Source: Gamarada debralockiae (taxonomy: Eukaryota; Ascomycota; Leotiomycetes; Helotiales; Hyphodiscaceae). Taken from it: a stretch of 14,960 nt of DNA. The translations under genes were made by a program, and so were the position numbers. Where the stretch lies: assembly GCA_002803225.1 (NCBI GenBank), contig NXFV01001209.1, positions 1 to 14,960 of the forward strand, read 5' to 3'. Positions 8,533-14,960 of the stretch are shown here, in pieces. Position 1 is the first letter of the stretch; every line of letters begins with the position of its first letter. Under the pieces are notes generated by a model. That model was given only the letters and a program-made list of their open reading frames with translations. It searched no databases and had not been told where the DNA came from.

Positions 8533-9177
8533 ATGAAGTTCACTACCAGCATCGTCCTTGCTCTTGCCGCCGCTGCCGCTGCCTCCCCACTCAAGAACTC
8601 CCGCCAAGACCCCATCACTGCCTCGATCAATCAATGGATCAGCGATATCCAGGTATGTACATAGTTCCCCAGTAACAGGAATTCATGACAGTAGCTGACT
8701 GCGACAACAGGTTGTGAATAACTTCCTAAACCTTATCGCCTTCTCCGCAACCCCCTCAGCCGACGCCATTCCCGTCCTTGCCATCGCTGGCGACGAGCCA
8801 ACCCAACTCGACATTCTCACAGGCCTCACCACTGACGTCAACGGTCAGCTCAACAGCGCCAATCTTCATCAGAACTTCCCCACAGTTCCACAAGCCTTGA
8901 AGAACATCATTGCCGCCAACAATGACCCCAACATCATCCGTGCCAATGTGGCAGTCATCAACTCCATTAGGTAAGGACATTCACGAGAAGAGTTAGGTGT
9001 ACAAGAGAAAGCTAATGCTGGTATAGATGCGCGGCTGTGTTGCCCAACATCGGTGGGCTTTGGGAGAATGTCCTCGCTGATAATGGCATGGCGCCGGTTG
9101 CTTTCCCACCTGGGCCCAATGTCTGCCCTCAAGCAGATGGCAATGGTTTCTATGCTGTTGTTCAAAACTTGCTCTAG
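8533..9177 (+). CDS. Small secreted protein, uncharacterised (three exons)
   Basis: Exons 8533-8652, 8711-8970 and 9027-9177 join to 176 codons plus stop. Introns of 58 bp (GTATGT...ACAG, CTGAC branch) and 56 bp (GTAAGG...TAG, GCTAATG branch) restore one frame. The start MKFTTSIVLALAAAAAA is a textbook signal peptide, with cleavage likely near Ala17. The mature part is hydrophilic and helical-looking: DPITASINQWISDIQ, VNNFLN, DEPTQLDIL, then a C-terminal RCAAVLPNIGGLW and CPQADGNGFYAVVQNLL. Only two cysteines remain after the signal, so one disulfide bond is possible. The spacing recalls uncharacterised small secreted proteins of plant-associated ascomycetes, some loosely like the HsbA/galactomannoprotein group, but I cannot place it firmly. 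An extracellular or cell-wall location is inferred. It has its own TATA box and no operon-like neighbour. Codon use is biased to C-ending codons, suggesting good expression. Confidence 0.87.
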
Positions 9178-9853
9178 ATGAGGCACATTGTCAAGGCATT
9201 TTAAGGTGGAGTTAAATCTTAGATTGGAGAAGAGTTGGTTGCATTGGTGGTGTCTAAGCGTTTGATTTTATTGCATTTTCCATTTTCACTGTCATTACCG
9301 CCTTGCAATTTCATATACTACGACCGGTATTCAACATTTGTTAGTTGTCACTTTTCTCTATATAATTTCAATCATGAGGAGAGTTATATTGCTAGAATTC
9401 AATACTAGTTGTAATACCACAGAACGTCAGCACTACTTATGCGCTGCATGTGACGGTTCTAACAATATGCTGGCAGATTTTACTAACAAAACATGGGCCG
9501 ATCAAACTCTCCAGGCTCCTTGAAGAATTCTGCCGGGTGGTGTCAGCAAAAGAGATACAGCGAGTAACGTAACTGGCGATTTAGGAGTGTCGGGAATTGC
9601 TTATGTAAACACTGCGTTGTGACGTGATATAGGGACTGGGAGAGTCCTATCACTAGTCTCATCATTTTATCATCAATCAACCTCCTGCTCGTACTATCAA
9701 TACAAGCTGTAAAGCTCATCAAGCTCATCAATATATCATCACTATTGTCATAACCTCTCTGACCTTCTGAAGGCCCAAGCTCTTGTTAAAATCAAATCGC
9801 AGCGGGTACTGTAGATGCTGCGATAGGATGGCCCACTTGATAAATGTATAAAC
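9178..9853. other. Intergenic region between convergent genes
   Basis: Holds the 3' ends of the secreted-protein gene (plus) and the CoA-transferase gene (minus), which converge here. A short AGCTCATCA tandem pair lies near 9713-9730. Frames of 61-62 codons show no protein-like pattern. No further gene is supported. Confidence 0.5.
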
Positions 9854-11626
9854 TCATTTCACTAACTCTATCAATAGATTTTCTGGCCATTTGGCCTCGT
9901 CAATGCCATTTCTCCGGGCCCCAACTTGAAAACCCGGCTGTACCAGTCCATCAGTCCATCGCAGGACAGGCCTCACAGTCTTGATCCGCACCCCCATCGC
10001 CCTGGCGTCTCGGATCTCAAAGAAGTCTTCTTGAAACAGGTGGGGCGCACTTTTGATCAGCATGTCAAGGTATAAGGGCAACATCATTCCCATAGGAGAG
10101 TAATGTCTCATAATTTGCCGGCCACTCCTCTTCCATACTTTCTGCCACACATCCTCTGAGTACTTGCCCACACTATTGACTAGCCACTGGTTGTAGTAGT
10201 TAAGGGCAATATCAACGGTGTAGCTACCTCCTTTGCTGGCGCGCTGCATCAACGCATCCAAAATTCCACACATGCCTGCAATGCCGGTGCAATAGTCGCT
10301 GTTAGGGAAGACAGGAGTGACGGGCTCATCATTGCCCATGGCACGGCCAAATTCAAGACTGACACCACAACACGCATCACTGAGCTGCTGCCAGCCACTG
10401 CGGCCGGACCAGGGCCCATTCCAACCGTAACAGTTCTCGCGTGCAAAAACAATGCCACGGAGGCGGTTCTTAGTCAATTCAAGGATCCCTTTTTGACCTA
10501 GACCGTACTTATCCAGCACCGCTGGACGGTAGCCAGACACCACGACATCAGCTTCTTGGATGAGGGCTTTGACGGCGGCGAGGTCGACCGAATCGCGGAA
10601 GTCGAGGCTGCAATTCCACTTACCCCAACCTAGATCTGGGTGTAGAAATCCAAGGTCTTGTATATGAGGCGAAGTGACACGCATAACGCTCGCGCCCAGC
10701 TCGGCTAGGCCGCGGGTCACGGCTGGGGCCGCGATGATACGCGTTAGATCCACCACCTTTAAGCCGGCGAGAGGTCTCGCAGGCAATGTATGCGGCGATG
10801 ATGGCCACCAGCTTGCTTGCTGAGTCGGATTAGAGTGGTGATGTGTCTCCCAGAGGCCGACGTGGGCATTTGCCCGACCCTGTTCAGAGGTTTTGTACTC
10901 GTCGACGCTCCAACAGATAGTGCCAGCTTGTTTAGTCTCCTCCGAAACGATATATTCGATCTCATCGGCATTATACTCCGAGACTCTGTCCTGGTACCGC
11001 ATAGCGGATTCTTCGAAGTCATCAGCTCCTTCTTCAGGCATGCCTATGGCTTGCATAATAATATCGGGGTTCATCGAGCCGTGAAGATGGAAGTATCGAT
11101 TGTCTTTGGTTCGATATATATTCGTCACACACATGCGATATGGGCTTGCCAACGCTCGATAGATGTCATACTGGGGAAAGATCTTTATTATCTCTGGATC
11201 TGGTTTGGTAACCTGAACTGGATTTCCATCAATCATTACGCTCGTCAGCCACCCAGACATGATGAATAGATGTGCGTGGTCAAGGTTGATCTCGATATTT
11301 TGCGGCTCTATGGCGTACTTCTTGTTGAGCAGACCGCCAATCATGATTGCCTCGAGCGCCTTGAGTGATGCGACACTTTCAGCAAATCGCCATGGGACAG
11401 GGATTGCTGGCTCCGCATGACCAGTAAACCGTATTCGGGAAGCATATGCTGAAGCATTTGTAGGGAGTGATTTTGAGATCAGAGGGTTGTCCAGGATCCC
11501 AGTCTTCACCAAATTGTAGGTCTCGTCGATGAGGTTATATTCTGAATGGGGGCGAAGAATGGCTTCCATGTGTTGAGAGCTGGCCTTTTCATCGGCATGG
11601 CTCTTACCCTGTGCGTATTGACCCAT
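9854..11626 (-). CDS. CaiB/BaiF-type (family III) CoA-transferase family protein
   Basis: Single exon of 590 codons. The family III CoA-transferase core begins at residue 284 (RPLAGLKVVDLTR, then AAPAVTRGLAELGASVMRV). It continues through DVVVSGYRPAVLDKYGLG (360-377), GIVFARENCYGWNGPW (391-406) and SDYCTGIAG and GGSYTVDIAL (to 475). Bacterial members such as formyl-CoA transferase are about 400-430 residues. This protein has an extra N-terminal half (about 65-275) that looks like a degenerate second copy of the fold, an arrangement I recall from fungal homologues. At the place of the catalytic Asp of formyl-CoA transferase (motif RPAYD), this protein reads RSGWQ, giving Gln413. Family members move CoA between carboxylic acids or racemise acyl-CoAs; the substrate here is unknown. 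No clear mitochondrial presequence or PTS1 signal is seen. ATG at 11626 is the first in frame and fits. It is divergent from the transporter gene, which suggests linked function. Confidence 0.9.
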   Translation of the reverse strand: MGQYAQGKSHADEKASSQHMEAILRPHSEYNLIDETYNLVKTGILDNPLISKSLPTNASAYASRIRFTGHAEPAIPVPWRFAESVASLKALEAIMIGGLLNKKYAIEPQNIEINLDHAHLFIMSGWLTSVMIDGNPVQVTKPDPEIIKIFPQYDIYRALASPYRMCVTNIYRTKDNRYFHLHGSMNPDIIMQAIGMPEEGADDFEESAMRYQDRVSEYNADEIEYIVSEETKQAGTICWSVDEYKTSEQGRANAHVGLWETHHHSNPTQQASWWPSSPHTLPARPLAGLKVVDLTRIIAAPAVTRGLAELGASVMRVTSPHIQDLGFLHPDLGWGKWNCSLDFRDSVDLAAVKALIQEADVVVSGYRPAVLDKYGLGQKGILELTKNRLRGIVFARENCYGWNGPWSGRSGWQQLSDACCGVSLEFGRAMGNDEPVTPVFPNSDYCTGIAGMCGILDALMQRASKGGSYTVDIALNYYNQWLVNSVGKYSEDVWQKVWKRSGRQIMRHYSPMGMMLPLYLDMLIKSAPHLFQEDFFEIRDARAMGVRIKTVRPVLRWTDGLVQPGFQVGARRNGIDEAKWPENLLIELVK

Positions 11627-12443
11627 TGTTTTACACCGTATAGTATACTACCGTAGCTACCATTCAGTTGACCTCTAGGATAGAGATGAAACGTATGTGT
11701 TATCATGTAGGTCGGACTCGCTTTTGACTTAGACATGGATCCGTCCAAATTAGTAAGAATGTGTGCTAAAGGTAGAAATGATCTGGTATTAGATGCCCAA
11801 TGCATGCACAGCATAGCAATTGCATATGTGCTTTTCTACGGCAGTTACCGAAATTATTAATGCTTGTACGTTTCTTAATAGTTCTCCAACTCTAAATAGA
11901 CTGAGATTCATCGCTTGGTGTGATTCCAGGTACATAGATACGGGACGTGCATGAATTGTTTTATAACGCTCCAACTCTAATAGGCTGAGATTCATCGCTT
12001 GGTGTGATTCCAGGTACATAGATACGGGACGTGCATGAATTGTTTAATATTGCATGACACAATCACACCCGCCCATCCGATAAAAACGAAGCGAAACTGC
12101 AGTGCCAACAGTGGGTATTAAGATTTTTCCATTCATCCCATTGGCAGGCTTGTTTACAACGCCGAGGGATGAGCTCCCCTTCTAGCGTCATCATGATCCA
12201 AATTATTGCCAGGTACCTAACCAAGGGAAGTAAGAAGATCGTTAGGAGCTTGCCACGACCACAGGACCAAGAGCATACAAGAGGCTAATGCCCAGTTCCT
12301 GAACTATTCCTTCAATTCCGAACCTCTGGATCGTGAGCATTATAGCGATCCTCGAAAGACTGCACTTTTCTCCTTCTACCTCGCCCTTCATTCCAATCTT
12401 GAATTAAAGCAGACATCCAATAGCTAAGGAGAAGGTACGCCAA
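11627..12443. promoter_or_regulatory. Divergent intergenic region shared by CoA-transferase and transporter genes
   Basis: The 817 bp between two start codons on opposite strands must hold both promoters. It includes the 78-bp tandem duplication and a CGATAA string (12078-12083) that fits the HGATAR site of fungal nitrogen GATA factors. Dal5-type permeases are known to be under such control in yeast, but a single site is weak evidence. CT-rich sequence at 12363-12400 probably marks the transporter's transcription start region. No other gene is seen. Confidence 0.5.
11884..12045. repeat. Near-perfect tandem duplication of about 78 bp
   Basis: Units 11884-11961 and 11969-12045 start CTCCAACTCTAA and end GTGCATGAATTGTTT. 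They differ by one A in a short run and one A/G change, and the period is 85 bp with a 7-bp spacer. The high identity implies a recent duplication. It lies in the shared promoter region of the two divergent genes, about 260 bp from the CoA-transferase start and 400 bp from the transporter start. Each unit includes GATTCCAGG and TACGGGACGTGC, which could be factor-binding sites; none is recognised. Confidence 0.9.
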
Positions 12444-14159
12444 ATGTTTCATTTTACGCCTGACCAGAAGTCTGCCAAGCCTGAGAATAGCAAGATAGCA
12501 TTGCAGTTAACGACCCACGATTTGAAACCTTCCGGCAAATCCAATAAAGGGGATAGTGCTCTTGATTTATTTCCAACTCTCGACAGCATCCATGAGGCTC
12601 TCGAACCGACTGGGCGGAAGAAACTCGTGCGGAAGATAGATTTTGTGATCCTGCCTTGTCTGGCTGTTTGCTACACGTTCTTCTATCTCGACAAAACCAC
12701 ATTGAGTTATGCTGCTATATTCGGAATTCGAGAAGACCTTCATTTAAAAAGCAATCAGTACAACTGGCTCTCAAGTCTGTTTTATTTTGGCTTCTTAGCG
12801 TGGGCGATCCCGACCAATCTTCTCATGCAGCGATTTCCCATCGGAAAGTACCTTGGGATAAACGTATTCCTGTGGGGCTTTTTACTTATGCTTCAATCAA
12901 CAACAACATCATTCGCGACCCTCGGCGTTCTTCGCGCCCTCGCAGGAGCCGCCGAGTCTTGTGCTGATTCAGCATTTATGCTGATTACGAGCATGTGGTA
13001 TACAAGGCAGGAGCAACCCTTGAGGATAGGCCTCTGGTACGCGGCGAATGGCTTTGGTATAGCAATGGGAGGGCTACTTGGCTACGGCATCGGTCACATC
13101 CGGGGCGCTTTAGCTAGCTGGAAGTACGAGTTTCTAATTATCGGGGCTCTTTGTTGCTGCTGGGGGATTATTATAATCATAATTCTTCCCGACTCCCCAA
13201 TCACAGCGAAAGGGTTCTCTCTACGCGAGAGGAGAACGATTGTTAAGAGGAAGAATAAAGATCAGGCAGGAGTCGAAAGTAAGCACTTTAAGGTACGTCG
13301 TCATTTAAACTATTGGAACCAGGGGATGGCCAACATGGCCTGATGATAAACGTTGCTTTAGTCCTACCAAGTTGCCGAAGCCTTTTGCGACATCAAAACG
13401 TACTTGTTTTTCGTTCTCGCCCTTGTTTCCAGTATTCCAAATGGTAAGCATATTTTGAAGTAGATATATTTTTGGGACTGTAATCCGTTCGCGACTGCAA
13501 GGCAACTCAACGTAAACTGAATATTTTCTACAGGTGGTATCTCCAACTTCGGCACGATCATTATCAAAGGGTTCGGATTTAGCACACTTGCTACAACCCT
13601 CATGCAGATACCTTACGGTGTTTTCGTCATCATATCGATACTAACGTGCGTATTCCTTAACGATCGTTTCACCAATAGGAGATGTGTGCTCGTTCTAGTC
13701 TTCCTCTGCCCAAATATCGCTGGAACGTTCGGATTGAGATTTGTCGCCAGTGGAAACACGGCTGCCAGGTACATATGTTACCTTCTCACTGGATCCTACG
13801 TTGCCTCTGCTGTCATGTTTCTCTCCCTTCAAATCGCCAATACCGCCGGCCATACAAAGAAAGTCGTCACCACTGCTGTACTCTTTCTGGGATATGCCAC
13901 AGGAAATATTGCAGGTCCATTCTTTTATAAGAGCGATCAAGCTCCATCATATCACCTAGGCATCTGGAGCATGATCGTCAGCAATCTTGTAGAGGCCTGT
14001 AGTATTACAGTATTTTGGTTCTTGATGATAAGGGAGAATAGGCGAAGGGACGAGATAAAAAGTTTGGAGGATGGTGGCTGGCAATGGAGAGACTTGGATG
14101 CGACTGCGCTTGGAGACTTGACCGACCGGGAGAATCTAAATTTCCGATACTTGTTCTGA
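12444..14159 (+). CDS. Dal5/allantoate permease-family MFS transporter (three exons)
   Basis: Exons 12444-13292, 13362-13443 and 13534-14159 join to 518 codons plus stop. The introns are 69 bp (GTACGT...TTTAG) and 90 bp (GTAAGC...ACAG). The second intron splits a Gly codon and gives SIPNGGISNFG, a hallmark string of the family. About 12 membrane segments are visible. The first starts near residue 66 and is followed by YLDKTTLSYA. Then come QYNWLSSLFYFGF (105-117), RALAGAAESC (164-173), MWYTRQEQPLR (184-194) and LPDSP (248-252), before a cytoplasmic loop. The C-terminus has LTDRENLNFRYLF, also typical. Members are plasma-membrane symporters for anions such as allantoate, nicotinate, pantothenate or other small carboxylates. 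Which one is carried cannot be told. A basic, Ser-rich N-terminal tail of about 60 residues precedes the first segment. The divergent CoA-transferase neighbour suggests import followed by CoA-linked metabolism of one acid. Confidence 0.93.
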
Positions 14160-14960
14160 GATGAAGCCGCGTCTCGAGGGTTCTTTCTGAGTGGACATCA
14201 TCCCAGCAACAAGACTCGCTTCCTAGCTTAGACTTGAGGCACAACTGCGAAATTTGCTGGCTATTTTGACCCCGAGACTGATTATCTTTCAACGTTTTAA
14301 AATCCGTGACAAACAACTTTGTATTTCCAAAAACTCGTGAATCGTGTGTTGCAAATTAAATTTCCTGCTTTTTTTGGTGGCTTGGTGACTAAGAGACCTG
14401 CATTAATGCACCTACTGAATGAGGAATAGCTCATTCCACGTATCCCATACCAGGGGCTGATAATTAACTTATGTAATGTTATAAAATGTTCAGCCACTAT
14501 AATAGCGTAGTCGTCGTAATAAAGGTCTTGTAAAATTTGACATAAATTCTGTATAATTTTGTATAGATATAGGGAATTAAATAGCTTTAAAAAATACTAG
14601 TTGTGCTAAATGAAGCTAGTCACATGTAGAGATAACCTCTATTATGCGGTATTCTATAGTCAAGTCCTTGCCCTCTCTGGTCTACATCTTTCTTGTGATT
14701 TAAACCCAAATTTGTACGGCTTCGGCGTGTCTATTTACTACTGCGCACAGTACAACGTGAGCACCAGCGGGTGCAGGAATTCTCCGCGCACCTCCCAAAA
14801 TTAACTGAAAACACACTAAAAATCACCTACTTTATACAATTATAATAATTCGTTCTGTAAATAAATATTATTAATTTTAAAGATACAATTAAAGATAGAT
14901 TATAAGGTTAAATATATTGATTTAAAATTGTGGAAAAGCTCTAGTATTAAATTCTATTTT
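14160..14960. other. 3' flank of transporter gene grading into AT-rich DNA
   Basis: No gene is supported. An AATAAA string at 14518-14523 is the first good polyadenylation-like signal but lies about 360 bp after the stop, so its role is doubtful. From about 14460, and most strongly from 14810 to the end, the sequence is very AT-rich with TA- and AAT-rich runs. This resembles the edge of a decayed repeat or an AT-rich isochore of a fungal genome. Confidence 0.45.

Noticed and set aside
11789..12019. Minus-strand frame with repeated MYLESHQAMNLSL
   Set aside because: The protein repeat is simply the translation of the 78-bp DNA tandem duplication; no start context or family.
1..14960. tRNA, rRNA and CRISPR arrays
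   Set aside because: I looked for tRNA-like T-loop strings and regular spaced repeats on both strands and found none that fold or repeat properly.

Overview
The window looks like a piece of a filamentous ascomycete (Pezizomycotina) genome. The live genes have short GT-AG introns of 56-90 bp, some with readable branch sites. The protein families are typical of these fungi, and a Tc1/mariner-type miniature element with TA target duplications is present. I cannot fix the class; Leotiomycetes or Sordariomycetes would both fit.

Positions 1-5032 are a repeat-rich graveyard. A fold-back repeat (71-234) and a 369-bp MITE (529-897) sit in AT-rich, CACGTG-bearing repeat DNA. Coding-like fragments without intact frames follow (about 1261-2215). 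Two decayed genes then lie on the minus strand: a remnant resembling fungal DUF8035-type proteins (2329-3035) and a fungal Ser/Thr protein kinase pseudogene (3039-5032). The kinase keeps recognisable catalytic motifs and a spliceable 48-bp intron but carries several frameshifts and an in-frame stop. Its last frame runs into the DUF8035-like frame across a single TGA.

Positions 5033-8340 contain no gene I can support. The one clear structure is a 42-bp inverted repeat (5718-5759 and 6641-6682) in which each arm carries a leader and the ATG of a 28-codon ORF.

Positions 8341-14159 are the live part. A three-exon gene encodes a small secreted protein of 176 residues (8533-9177). A single-exon gene on the minus strand (9854-11626) encodes a 590-residue CaiB/BaiF-type CoA-transferase family protein. 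Divergent from it, across an 817-bp spacer, is a three-exon gene (12444-14159) for a 518-residue transporter of the Dal5/allantoate permease family (major facilitator superfamily). The spacer carries a near-perfect tandem duplication of about 78 bp. The arrangement suggests a co-regulated uptake and CoA-activation pair for an organic anion, but the substrate cannot be read from sequence.

Positions 14160-14960 become strongly AT-rich and hold no supported gene.
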